NCBI GenBank assembly: GCA_936440205.1
Contig: OW387134.1
Span: 67,953,442-68,017,441 of the forward strand
Direction: 5' to 3'
DNA from: Lepidonotus clava
Lineage: Eukaryota; Annelida; Polychaeta; Phyllodocida; Polynoidae
Length of the DNA stretch: 64,000 nt
Within the stretch, counting starts at the first letter, position 1; the number at the start of each line of letters is the position of its first letter. This document shows positions 21,771 through 32,182 of this stretch, one piece after another. Position numbers and translations under genes: made by a program. The notes beneath the pieces are model-generated. The model was not told the DNA's origin and made no database searches. It worked only from the letters and a program-made list of their open reading frames with translations.

Positions 21771-22458
21771 GATGAAAGGATACACTGTCACCGTAATAAT
21801 GATGCTAGTCGACCTTCATTCATATTTTGACGAGCTTTGTATATTTTTCCCCTTGGATCCACACAGCCCTACTTTCATGAGGAACCAACCGTTTTCGTTC
21901 TTGTCTAACGCCAGTTGGTGAATTTGTCATAATCATATTCCCTGGTCATGCCATTCCCTGAATGAAAATGCCCGATTATCACCGGGTCGCCTTTAATTTT
22001 TCATGAGTTAATTTCCTCTATTCCCCCTTCCATTTTAATCAGAGATGTGTGATGAATGGTCTGTGTAACCTTGGCGTTTCTACAATAAAATGTAAATAAC
22101 TCAAATTGCAAATAATGGTGTATTCAGCCAAGCAATATGATGACTTGTTGGATGACTTGTTGGGCGACTTGATGGGCAAGCAACTGCTCTAATTGTTGGC
22201 GAATAGAGCGAAAAATATCAGACATGTCGTTTTTTTCAGCTCAAAAACACAGTGATAGTTTATCTAGTCACCCTCCATCAAGGCGCCACTATGTATTTAG
22301 TTGCCGCACATTACTCTATTTGACGACTAAAGGCAAACTATTTTCCCATAGAAAGCACACTTTGCTCATAGACCTTTTCCGTCTGCACGTCACGTGAGAC
22401 CGTACAAAATGCTCCTCAGGTGCGCCTACCGCTACCCAGGGCCGGGTAAAGTGACACT
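21771..22458. other. No gene seen
   Basis: Includes a short local repeat GATGACTTGTTGGGCGACTT-like near 22140-22180. Nothing coding. Confidence 0.5.
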
Positions 22459-22750
22459 AGACTGTAGTTACGTCCAAGTCCGCTAGGTGCTCAAACTAGG
22501 GCTGTTAACCAGCAACCATTTTAGTGGGAAATCCACCCTGTATCCCAGCATGCTTTGGGGCTGCTGGTTTGTGGCAGGTATGCCCATAAACCAGCCAGCA
22601 GGCCAAACAACCATCAAAGGGGTTCCCCATGCCATTTATAGAGGGCCAATAAAATGATTCCTTGCAAATTTTAAGTAGCCACTAGTAGCCGTGGAATCTT
22701 ATGTGTGTAAGAACCTATTATGTAAGAGGTATTTAGGTCATGAAAGGACT
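22459..22750 (+). mobile_element. Family B short element
   Basis: Complete-looking copy, from AGACTGTAGTTACGTCCAAG to GGTCATGAAAGGACT. Core CAGCAACCATTTTAGTGGG and CCCAGCATGCTTTGGGGCTG. About 292 bp, non-coding, no strong terminal inverted repeats. Confidence 0.8.
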
Positions 22751-24149
22751 ACTGTGACACAGACCAAGCCTGAAAAGACAACGTTAACAGAGTGTTTGGG
22801 ATGCGGGGTGGGGCGGGCAGGACCACCCAATACTTACTCCACGTCTAGACTTACCGCACCAGAAGAAGTATCGAGGTCTCCTGTGTCTTGGAAATCTCAC
22901 ACTGCCTCCTGTATTTCGTCCAGGTGTCTTTTTTTTATCCTGAACATATGACAAGAATTCTCATGTCCATGCCAATATTGCCAGGCAATATCTTGGAAAT
23001 GTTTCATGAAGAAGAAACATTGCTTGGTTTTAGATTGATGCAACGGATTTCATGGTGGAAGTCATTTGAAACCCTTCTTAAAACTTGTGTGGCAAAGTTT
23101 CACAAAGTGTCCATGTCAAGGTCGGATTAGCATTTGATCAAGGTCACGCTTACCTGCCAGTCACTAAAGTCATCAGGACTTTTCGAGACCATACCCACTA
23201 TACAAAATTATAGGCGATTTTACCAGCAACAGGCAATGGGTGACTGGAAGAATGGGCGTTGTCTTTGCTGTCATATCAAGCAACTGTCATATCAAGCAAT
23301 ATTGATATTATTCCGCTAATTTTCCCGGTGGTCATGTCGGCCGTCCGCTGTCGACTGTCACCGAGAACTCACGCCATACCCACTGGGAATCACCCGGCAA
23401 TTGTGATTGTCTTGCGATTTTGTGGGGAAATTGCCGGCTGTGCCTTCCCTGGGTGACCATGAAATCGCCTAGTGGGTATTGGGAAACCACTTGTTCGTTT
23501 TGTAGATCCTTGTTACTTTGCATAAATAGTGTACTAGTTGGGAGGTGGGTCCCTGGCCACCTCCCTTCTCTAGACTTTTCCTTTGCATGCTGGTTCCTGG
23601 CAATCAATACTATATTTTAACCAGCATGATGGGTAGTAGAGAAGCTTGTTAGAATTTTTGTTAAATTTTTTGTTCCACTTTTCTAAGTAATGGATGCATT
23701 ATAAGTATCAAACTATATTTAGTTTGTTAGCTCTGTTTCTGTGAACAGTAGTTTGGTTAGAAAAAATTTGAAATTCCATTTTGTTTTCCTGTAATTTGGA
23801 AAAGAAACCATAATTTTTTTGGCAAAAATGTGAATAGGCATTTTTCTATAGTAAAGTAACTGGTTCATCGCTCTCCACACACTGCAAAACCTTTTGCTAT
23901 AGAAGTATGGAGACTGAGAAGGGGGGTTTGCTTTGTCAGAGGTGTAGCTGGTTAAAAGTATTTTGACATTCTCCAAGCATATGTTTGGTATCTATATAGG
24001 AATAAAGAGAAGTGAGACTTAAGAGCTGGTCCAAGTTGTTTGCATGATTGTACTATCAACGCCATTTAAGTTGTTAGCATGATTGTACAATCATTGCTAT
24101 TTTTGCCCGCCTCTTTTGGTGCGTTAGCACCCAAATATCTTGTCAAATT
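22751..24149. other. No gene seen; possible family P relic
   Basis: CCATACCCACTA (near 23187) and ATCGCCTAGTGGGTATTGGG (near 23464) face each other like the two ends of family P, suggesting a decayed copy at about 23180-23485. Open frames of 60-90 codons here show no domain. Confidence 0.4.
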
Positions 24150-24530
24150 CCGAGTTGCTTTACTATGCACAGCATTCTCCAGTAGGGGATAGTTAACGAT
24201 GAATATTAAATGTCAAAGTCTCCTATAATGGTGATAAGGCTGCCATAAAATGATAAGATTTTAATGACGTGAAAACGATTTGATTAATACTATCAATTAT
24301 AACGCTTTTAAAGTATGATTAGGTTGGTCTTGTAGCTCGGTAAATGCCTATTTTCCTCCATAGCTTGTAGCACTATTCAGACTCTGACAATGTGGGTATT
24401 AGATGCTGGAGAAACAGTATTATCATTGGAAAAGTGACAAATCAAATCTTGATACATGGTAAAGGACCCTAAACGTTGAAGGATAATTCCGCACATTGAC
24501 CCAGAAGGTTATAATTAATAAAATAGAGAA
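24150..24530 (+). repeat. AT-rich duplication, copy 1
   Basis: Homologous to 24870-25230 in the same orientation, about 713 bp apart. Shared words: GATGAATATTAAATGTCA, AAGCATGATTAGGTTGGTCT-like, GTAGCACTATTCAGACTC, GAAACAGTATTATCATT and GAAAAGTGACAAATCAAATC. Non-coding. Confidence 0.8.
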
Positions 24531-24869
24531 ATAAACTTAATTGTAACCAACATGATCAAGGTTTAAGGCTACACTAAGGCAGCACATATATTCTTTTCAT
24601 GATGAATGCTAGCTCTGTGTATTCTGCATGACCTAACATAAAGTATCCTTAACTCAGGTGTTACTATCAAAACACAGGCGATCTCTGGCATGCCAAAAAT
24701 TGGGAGGCAACGATCGGGAGAATTCCTATTTATCAGGAATAACAATGATAATAACGTGTTGGTAAATATCAGGAGCTCCCGATCTTTTAGAGATGAAATG
24801 GACACATTCACCATGTTTGGCTGTCACCCCTCCCAGTCTTTGGCAGGTTCGTTGTTTTCCTAGTGGAAT
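24531..24869. other. Spacer between duplication copies
   Basis: An 81-codon minus-strand frame (24569-24814) shows no recognised domain. Otherwise unremarkable. Confidence 0.4.
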
Positions 24870-25230
24870 ACAGGCTTTACTATGCATAGCATTCTGCATT
24901 AGGGGATCGTTACTGATGAATATTAAATGTCAGAGCGTCTATCAATGGAGATAAGGCCCCTGAATAAGATAGATTTTAATGACATGAAAATAATTTGATT
25001 AATAATATTAATTACAATGCTTTCAAAGCATGATTAGGTTGGTCTTGTAACTCGCAGAATGCCAAATTTCCTCCATAGCCTGTAGCACTATTCAGACTCG
25101 AATGACACGCGCATTAGACGCTGAAGAAACAGTATTATCATTTGAAAAGTGACAAATCAAATCAAAATATAAGATAAAAGAGGCATGATTCTTTAATATC
25201 GAAGCATAATTCCACAGTGTGACCCGAAAC
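24870..25230 (+). repeat. AT-rich duplication, copy 2
   Basis: See copy 1 at 24150-24530. Word order is fully retained with scattered substitutions and small length changes, suggesting an old duplication or two copies of an unnamed element. Confidence 0.8.
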
Positions 25231-26186
25231 CTGATAATTGAAAATTAAAAACATCCTTAATTCAGGTATAATGATAGAATTCTGTTATTCATCGTTTGCT
25301 ACGGTATACTTGAAAGAACATTATGAGGTTGATGTGATTTAATTAAATATAGATATTATGCTCGTCTGTTCGGGTAGCCTTGGAAGAAAATTAGAATTAA
25401 TGTGATTTAATTAACAATAGCTCTTTCTCATTATATAATAGAAGCTCTTCATTAACGTTTACATTAAAGTATTGAGATGCTTTAGGGTTCTCCTACATTA
25501 CATTAACACATTTGTAGTTTTTAGTTTTCCTGTTTCCTGTCAACAGTGTTTCAGGCCTAGGGTTCCCCTGTGCTGTGTAAATGTTTAGAGATGCTTTGGA
25601 GTTCTCCTGCCTTACGGTAACGTTTTAAGATACTAAAGGGTTTATCAGCTAAACTTGAACTGCTATAGGGGTCCTACAGCATTACATTAACAAAAATATT
25701 GAGCAGCCTCTAAGTGATGTTAACGATTTGAGATAACCTCTGGCTGCTATTAAAATCCTAGAGTCCAATGTATTTTCTAAAAGTCAGCATAAAAAAGGTT
25801 TTTTTAATGTATTTACTGCAACTTCACGCTAGTACATGTTCTCCCATGTGCTATACGTGTAGTATGTTTAACGAAGTTATGTATAGACATATTATATATC
25901 ACTTAAAGGTTCTATAATTGCCTTTAAATGGTAAGTATTGGATGTATGATTTCATGAAATATCTTGAGCAATAAAGCCGCCAAACAAATACGAAATCGGC
26001 AGCATCAAAAGCCGCTAATACATGTTATATGTTTCCTATATAGGACTATATAAGAGACCCTTGGACCGGCCCTAACCTGTTGTTCCCCCGCTTTACGCCC
26101 ACCGATCACGTATACACAGGGATCCAAACGCCAAGCCCGCCGCGCCTCTGTCAACCCTGAGCCACTGATGTAATTTGTCAGAGGGG
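25231..26186. other. No gene seen
   Basis: AT-rich DNA with loosely repeated words (GAGATGCTTT, TTCTCCTACATTACATTAAC-like) between 25470 and 25700, suggesting a decayed tandem repeat. No coding signal. Confidence 0.4.
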
Positions 26187-26242
26187 GGCAGCTGGTAGGC
26201 CCAATCTCCCTCTGAAACCTGTATTATACTAGGCGATTTTTG

Positions 26243-26668
26243 CATTGGGGGCGTCCAATAGTGGTTATTGGTAATGGTGACCACAAAGGTTTACCATCGG
26301 ATGCTCTGCATTGTATAAAATCAGGGAGTCGTAAATTTGGTCTTATGTGTGACCTTGTTCCCAATTTGTATCAAATTTATGACAATAATCTCTTGATTGG
26401 CCTGAGGTCTTGACACCCGTCAAGCACTATTGCTGCCAGACAATTGGTTACCTGCCTTCTCATTGGCTGTCTGCAGGTAGGGGTCAGTGGCACCATGCCT
26501 GTGGGGAGGGACCATGTACCCTGATTGACAAGTACCCCCTCCCATACCTACCCGTGGACCATTTCAGCAAGGGTGTTGCCACAAGTCATTGTTGAGTATA
26601 GATGATTATTTCTTTGCCACCAAAGCAGTTTTTCTCAGTCCAAAAGACTGAAAAATATGTATTCTTAA
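26243..26668 (+). mobile_element. Element X, second copy
   Basis: Starts TTGGGGGCGTCCAATAGTGG and ends with CCACCAAAGCAGTTTTTCTC, then an AGTC...GACT hairpin and GAAAAATATGTATTC, matching the ends of the insertion at 899-1613. The middle is shorter and different. No recognised coding region. Confidence 0.6.
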
Positions 26669-27120
26669 ATCTTTTGTTTATCTTCGGTAATTTCTAAACT
26701 TTTCAATAGAAATATTACTGAAAGGCATGCATGTTACATACCATTTAAAGGAGGATTCAAAATCATTTCTAATGATATGTGACATGCATATCATTAGCCC
26801 ATATCTATACTGGCGATTTTCAAAAGCAGGAGTAAAATAGGACAGTGTAAAATAGGACAGTGTAATAGAGCCTTTAGGCAGCTGGGAGTCCTAATCCCCC
26901 GCTGAAGCCTGAACTACACTATGTGATTTTGACATCTGATAATTCAAAAGTCTCTAAACTTTTCAATAGAAGTATTACAGAGACCCATGCATGTTACATA
27001 CCATTTGAAAGAGAACTCAAAATCCTTTCTAACAATATATAACATATCTATGAATAGGCCATATTAATTCTAGTGATTTTCAAAATTGGCAGTAAAATCA
27101 GGCAGTGGAATAGAGTCTAA

Positions 27121-27337
27121 AGGGCGATACCCACTAGGCGATTTGGCTAAGTCGGCCGACTCATTGGCCCTAAAATTGGTGAATTCTACCCTTAGAATTG
27201 GCTGGTTTTTGGCCCGATTGAGATCAAACATGCACATTTCAATATACTATACTAACAGGGGATCATTAGGAATCGGCCAATTCCACCCGTTTCCCATCGT
27301 CCGTTGCCAGTAAAATTGTCTAGTGGGTATGGGGCTT
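27121..27337. mobile_element. Family P transposon inside family D
   Basis: TAA flanks both sides (27118-27120, 27338-27340). The ends AGGGCGATACCCACTAGGCG and GTCTAGTGGGTATGGGGCT form the inverted repeat. The uninterrupted family D sequence near 26870 (AATAGAGCCTTTAGGCAGCT) shows the approximate empty site. About 217 bp. Confidence 0.75.
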
Positions 27338-27375
27338 TAAGGCAGCTGGTAGGCCTAATTCCCCTCACTAAGGCA

Positions 27376-28230
27376 GGTGGTATAGGGACCAAACAGCGGC
27401 CCGGTAAGGGGGGGGGAAGAGACCCATCCTGAGTATGACCACCGCACACTTTCATGTCGAATCGAATATAGATTGGTCCTTTGTTCGCTGAGAGCCAAAA
27501 GAAGGATACTTTTATGAGGGATGTAGACAACATCTGGAATCTTTGTGTTTGCTGGAATGCGTTCAGGCGTAGATCTTCGCAGAGAGCATTAAATGGCGGT
27601 GAGCTGCCTTTCTGTGCAGGGATGAACTTTGTAAATGTATGAATATTTTAGATACTGCACAGTTTGGGAATCTTTGCATCTATGAAGCTGGTGACTTTGG
27701 CTGTTAGAAGTTTGTTTTGCACAAACTGGAAACCGTTAGGCATTTAGATTGATTACAAACAGACTCTCCATGAGATCAAAGTTGTCTATGAAGTCTAGCC
27801 TCCTTTGAGAAAACGCAAAGTATGCGTGGCTTTGCTGGCTGAGCCGGCAATTCATATGAGAATGCGCTAATGCCACATTTCTATATATTATGTATGTATG
27901 TACACGTGTATGAATGAATAGTGTTTCCTTATGGATGTGAGTGCAGATTTCCACTACGTTTATGCCGTGTGCATGCGGGTGTAAAAAACAGCAATGTGCA
28001 CCCCTTTTTGGCAGAGATTGTGAGCGGTATAGTTGGCGGTCTTATGGAATAAAAAAGTGAGTTCATCATAACTATATAAACAATGGCCCAATTTTCATAC
28101 AGTAAGCGAACAATTTTCTTTTTGAAATGACCATATGTAAATGCTATACAAGGCATCATAATTTGCTCATATGCCCATTTTTTCCACCATCACCGGAGGT
28201 TCCCTTTTCCTGCATGGGCGCCAATGCTAA
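27376..28230. other. No gene seen
   Basis: Mixed DNA; frames of 72-93 codons on the minus strand have no recognised domain. Confidence 0.45.
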
Positions 28231-28552
28231 TAGTAGAGCAGATGTGGGCCAAAGATCTCAGATTCAGGTTGCCGAAAAAGTAACAGGCAGAGACATATAT
28301 AAAAAAATTCCTTACATTCTGAACTTTTCAGAAACCTTCGTAGCCGGATTCAACTCTTATGGGGTTTTTCAAAATGGCCGCCCAAACATGAAGACATGTT
28401 CCTAAAAACTAGGCCTTCAGATATCATAACGATAGCTGTACCTTCACAACTATCTATCTTATCATGTTGAAATTGATAGTAGGGTAAGAAGATTATGTGG
28501 TGCAAAAAATGGTTTCTATTCAGATGACCCTAGTCAAGGTCAAGGTCACATT

Positions 28553-28714
28553 CATTAACGCGTCACCTGGGTGAAAGGAAGAAAGCTGGAGGCAGGAGTT
28601 GGCGAAAATTAAAATAAATTTTTATTTTAATAAGATAGTAGATATTTAAATTTTTATTAATGAAAATTTTAAATAAAATTGATAAGATAGAAGATATATA
28701 ATATAAAATAAATG
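28553..28714 (-). repeat. Ngaro split direct repeat a, outer copy
   Basis: 162 bp starting CATTAACGCGTCACCTGGGT. Identical by eye to 28970-29131. AT-rich in its inner half. Forms the element's downstream end. Confidence 0.9.
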
Positions 28715-28755
28715 AGACATAAAAGTAGAATATATAAAAACGGTGTGGGTGGGTG

Positions 28756-28969
28756 GGTCAATTGGAGGTGTGTAGTGGGCGAGGGGTGAGCGCAGACTGG
28801 AGCGGCCGTGTAGAGGAGAGCCCAGGAAGGGGTAGGGGTTGTACCCTTTGACTGCATGGGCTGTGGGGTGGCAGGCAGTGGAGCAGGGTGGACGAGGTAG
28901 TTGATGTCAGAAGCACCAGGTGGCACCAATGACCCCCAATCCCCCCACATATGGAGGGGATGAGGTACC
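28756..28969 (-). repeat. Ngaro split direct repeat b, inner copy
   Basis: 214 bp from GGTCAATTGGAGGTGTGTAG to GGGGATGAGGTACC. Same length as, and apparently identical to, 33401-33614. It repeats the start of the gag-like frame, which explains the short open frame seen here. Confidence 0.9.
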
Positions 28970-29131
28970 CATTAACGCGTCACCTGGGTGAAAGGAAGAA
29001 AGCTGGAGGCAGGAGTTGGCGAAAATTAAAATAAATTTTTATTTTAATAAGATAGTAGATATTTAAATTTTTATTAATGAAAATTTTAAATAAAATTGAT
29101 AAGATAGAAGATATATAATATAAAATAAATG
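28970..29131 (-). repeat. Ngaro split direct repeat a, inner copy
   Basis: 162-bp copy of 28553-28714, directly abutting repeat b and followed by the internal region. Confidence 0.9.
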
Positions 29132-29188
29132 CCAAACTCCGCCAGGGGAAATTTTGAATAAGGGTAATGGGGATACACCGTATGTAAA

Positions 29189-30172
29189 TTAATGGTATGA
29201 AATAGAATTAGAGAGTGTTCTATTGACTTTGAAGTCTTTCTGCGATTCTATGTATGTTCTGTGGGCAGTGGATCTCCAGCCGCCATGGCGCTGGACCTGC
29301 AGTTCTGAGCAGCCCGCCATATAGGCTGTGGTTGCTGCTGCTTTCCTTATACTGTGTAGCGTGAATGTTTTGGGGTCCAAACCCAACCTCTGCAACGCCT
29401 CCGCCCACACCGTCCGCAGATGAGATGCGGGTATTGGCCGGTCGGTGTCCGGGAACGTGAGAAGTGGGGCTTTGGGAGGGAGGTGTGCTGTTTGCGCCAG
29501 CAGTCGCCGGATCACAGTTACCGGGCACACGCACTTTTCCCTTGCTGGAAGGAGGGTGATAATGCGTTGTTGGTCGTACCTTTGTAAGTTTTTTGCCCAT
29601 TTCTGTCTCACGACGACTCGATCGGTAACTGTCACATCGCCCCGTGTAATGTGCCTCGTCGGATCGAAGGCACCCACGCTGGGCGGGGCCACTTCTGATT
29701 GCCGCATCGCCCCCAAGTACATAAGGAGCATTGCGGCCTTGATGGCCGTCCCGTAGGGGGAGTCCGTGAATTGAGCTATCACTCCCTGGATGGCCTCCAC
29801 TGGCACCGTGGGCTTGGCTCGCGACACATATGTTTTGTTGCGTGCCAGCGCGTCCATGGCCAGCTTTGTTCGGGGGGCGTCGAGCCCGGACACGTCCCCA
29901 CCACTGAGTCTGACATAGGTCCTGATGTGCGACATCTTGTTCCTTATCGTGGGGGGTGCGTTGCCCTGTGCTGCCGCCCACTCGATCCACATACATGCCG
30001 CGCCAGTTGTCATCAGCATGGGGTTGACGTTGAACCGGCGGCAGAACCCCAGCACCTCCCTGACCGCCGATTCGTGGTTCGCGCGGGTCCCAGCTGCTCT
30101 CGCTCCTAGTTGCCGCTGCTCCGCCCTCTCGGCCAGTAAGTTGTACGCCCGATCTAGACAAGAGAGGAGCAT
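29189..30172 (-). CDS. Tyrosine recombinase of the Ngaro element
   Basis: Integrates the circular DNA form by site-specific-type strand exchange, which replaces the DDE integrase of LTR retrotransposons. The frame is 327 codons. The N-terminal core-binding region (about 25-100) is followed by the catalytic domain with Arg157 (GAMRQSEV), a Lys near 191-194, His273 and Arg276 (LHSIRKA), His296 (QRHGGWR) and nucleophile Tyr307 (HRTYI), the full R-K-HxxR-H-Y set. It lies in a different frame from RT-RNase H and overlaps it. The first Met may not be the natural start. The lack of a target duplication around the element agrees with this enzyme. Confidence 0.92.
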   Translation of the reverse strand: MLLSCLDRAYNLLAERAEQRQLGARAAGTRANHESAVREVLGFCRRFNVNPMLMTTGAACMWIEWAAAQGNAPPTIRNKMSHIRTYVRLSGGDVSGLDAPRTKLAMDALARNKTYVSRAKPTVPVEAIQGVIAQFTDSPYGTAIKAAMLLMYLGAMRQSEVAPPSVGAFDPTRHITRGDVTVTDRVVVRQKWAKNLQRYDQQRIITLLPAREKCVCPVTVIRRLLAQTAHLPPKAPLLTFPDTDRPIPASHLRTVWAEALQRLGLDPKTFTLHSIRKAAATTAYMAGCSELQVQRHGGWRSTAHRTYIESQKDFKVNRTLSNSISYH

Positions 30173-32141
30173 GCATCACATCAATGAATTGCGTACATGG
30201 AGTGATGACGCACAGTTGATCTTGACGGATACATTCATATGCTAGGCGAAGGTAATGTGAATTAGTATGTGCCCGGCTCAAGGCGTCGGCTATGACATTG
30301 TCGACTCCGGCTATATGAGCGAAGGTGAGTTGTACCCCTAGGACCGCCTGTACCATCCAGCACGCCCGCGCACATTCTGCCAAAACCGTGTTCTTGGCCC
30401 TGCCCCATTTTACAGCCTGAACCGTCGGCATGTTATCGCACTGTATGAGTATGTGTCCCCCCCTATCTCCTTCATGCAATAGGGAATGTAATGCGATGAC
30501 CAGGTTGACTGCCTCTATTTCCGTGATATTTGCGACGGGATCGTACGCGGGTGCTATACTGCTCCCGTATGCGCGAGTACCATCTGAGGCGCCGATACCG
30601 GTAAGACAGGCGTCCACCTGAATGGTCTTTGTGATGGGGCTACTCGGGATTACTGATACCCCATTCCAGGATGCTCCGAAGTCAATAAACCAATCTAGGT
30701 CCGCCCGCATTTCTGTCGTCACTCTTATATATGCACCATCCTCCTTTCCCCTCAAGGCGTCAAGTAAACGCCCAATAAAGATGCGTGCGGGTTTAATACA
30801 TTTACCCACATGTATCAGGCGTCCAATAAGTGACTGGAGCGTTCTTTTTGTGATAGCCTTCCTGTCTCTACACTCGCTAACCGCCTTAAGGGCTTCCTCC
30901 AGTTTATCTTTGGGTATTGTGAGGGTCATGGTTTCGGCACAAATATCAATCCCCAACCACCGTACCTTATGTCCCGGGGGTTGTAGTTTGTCGGCCGCTT
31001 CTTTAAGTCCCAGTTCGTCTAGTAGTTGTCTGACACGTCGGTACTGTTCGTGTGCTGCCTGCTCGGTGTCGCTCACCACTATGATGTCGTCGAGGTACAT
31101 GGTGGCGGCGATTCCCTCGTCCCTCAGGATCCTAGTAACAAAGTTTGCAATACGTTGCATGAATGCTGATGATGCACGAGCTCCAAATGGCATAGAGGTT
31201 TCTACATAATATTGGTCCCCCCATTCAACACAAAGAAGGGGCCAATCCATCGGGTCAGTACGGAAGTTCTTGTAAGCCCTTTCCACGTCAACTGAGAAAA
31301 GGAAGGCCCCCTCTCCCACCTGCCTCAATTCCTCCACCACTTCGTCCACCGTGGGTAGTTTATGGTCCCATTGTTCTCCCATGTTGCTATTCTTAATTAT
31401 GAAAGCGTTAATAGAGGTGTCTACCGGGTAAGTGAGATCTGATATTATCCTACGCTTATCTGTGTCGCGCTTAGGGCGTGACATTATGGGGGACACGTGT
31501 GCCCATGCAAAAGGAGGGGCCTCGAACGGGCCTACCATTGCCCCGTGTTCTACTTCCTTTTTAAGGAAGCCATCTACATGTTCGGGGTAGTCATTTGCAC
31601 TTGGGTGGTTCGGTACAGTACCGATTGTATCGGAGACCGGTCCCATATAACCCATGGGGAAACCATACTTTAGGTACCCCATGAGTTGACTGTCCTGTGC
31701 AGAGCCACTGGAGTAGCGCTCCCAGGCGGCCAGCTCAAGTCCGCTAGGAAGTGGTACTCGGGCACTTAAACAGTTCGGGAGACCAGTGTCTCTTACCACA
31801 TCATAAATACGTTTACATCTAATGATTTCCGATGGACAGACTTCGTGGTCGATGACCATTTTTGGCCAATAGCGTTGTCTGTGCTCACGGAAAGCAAGTG
31901 GGTTGGTGTCACAGTTTGGCTTAATATTTTTCTCACATGCCTCTCTGAGGCTGTCGAAAGGAATATTTCCGCCTTGCATTACCTTGTCTTTGTCGCCGCT
32001 AGGATGTGCTCCCGTCTGGACTGCTTGGTGTATCCCCGGCTCGTCCGCCCCGCCGCTGGCTGGGTCGTATCGCGTGGATGTATTTGGGTTTTCACGTACC
32101 GCGTCGCCGTCTGGTGCGCTGGCCTTGTCTACAACATACAC
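29220..32141 (-). CDS. Reverse transcriptase-RNase H of the Ngaro element
   Basis: Copies element RNA into DNA. The reverse transcriptase domain spans about residues 185-405, with SVDVERAYKNF (palm Asp), SMPFGARASSAF and the catalytic YLDD at 349-352. RNase H spans about 505-625: QVDACLTGIG (first Asp), an acidic Glu near 541, QCDN near 567-570 and HIAGVDNVIADALSR at 609-623, the classic D-E-D-D layout. The N-terminal 180 residues are a linker of unknown role. From about residue 660 the frame overlaps the recombinase frame and is not recognisable protein. Overlapping RT and recombinase frames are known in DIRS-group elements. Confidence 0.9.
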   Translation of the reverse strand: MYVVDKASAPDGDAVRENPNTSTRYDPASGGADEPGIHQAVQTGAHPSGDKDKVMQGGNIPFDSLREACEKNIKPNCDTNPLAFREHRQRYWPKMVIDHEVCPSEIIRCKRIYDVVRDTGLPNCLSARVPLPSGLELAAWERYSSGSAQDSQLMGYLKYGFPMGYMGPVSDTIGTVPNHPSANDYPEHVDGFLKKEVEHGAMVGPFEAPPFAWAHVSPIMSRPKRDTDKRRIISDLTYPVDTSINAFIIKNSNMGEQWDHKLPTVDEVVEELRQVGEGAFLFSVDVERAYKNFRTDPMDWPLLCVEWGDQYYVETSMPFGARASSAFMQRIANFVTRILRDEGIAATMYLDDIIVVSDTEQAAHEQYRRVRQLLDELGLKEAADKLQPPGHKVRWLGIDICAETMTLTIPKDKLEEALKAVSECRDRKAITKRTLQSLIGRLIHVGKCIKPARIFIGRLLDALRGKEDGAYIRVTTEMRADLDWFIDFGASWNGVSVIPSSPITKTIQVDACLTGIGASDGTRAYGSSIAPAYDPVANITEIEAVNLVIALHSLLHEGDRGGHILIQCDNMPTVQAVKWGRAKNTVLAECARACWMVQAVLGVQLTFAHIAGVDNVIADALSRAHTNSHYLRLAYECIRQDQLCVITPCTQFIDVMHAPLLSRSGVQLTGREGGAAATRSESSWDPREPRIGGQGGAGVLPPVQRQPHADDNWRGMYVDRVGGSTGQRTPHDKEQDVAHQDLCQTQWWGRVRARRPPNKAGHGRAGTQQNICVASQAHGASGGHPGSDSSIHGLPLRDGHQGRNAPYVLGGDAAIRSGPAQRGCLRSDEAHYTGRCDSYRSSRRETEMGKKLTKVRPTTHYHPPSSKGKVRVPGNCDPATAGANSTPPSQSPTSHVPGHRPANTRISSADGVGGGVAEVGFGPQNIHATQYKESSSNHSLYGGLLRTAGPAPWRLEIHCPQNIHRIAERLQSQ

Positions 32142-32182
32142 TGGGACAGATTCAAAACATTGGGTTATGTCATGATTATTTC

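Larger units (their letters stand above)
26187..27375. repeat. Family D repeat cluster
   Basis: GGCAGCTGGTAGGCC-type words recur at about 26187, 26878 and 27341. The D core CATGCATGTTACATACCATT with TTCTAAACTTTTCAATAGAA occurs twice (about 26690-26860 and 26945-27110). Family X (26243-26668) and family P (27121-27337) are inserted in this cluster. A tandem form of D is seen at 62330-63415 and a single relative at 53300-53480. Confidence 0.6.

Noticed and set aside
28669-28950. 93-codon minus-strand frame as an independent small gene
   Set aside because: It is the start of the gag-like frame repeated in the inner copy of terminal repeat b.
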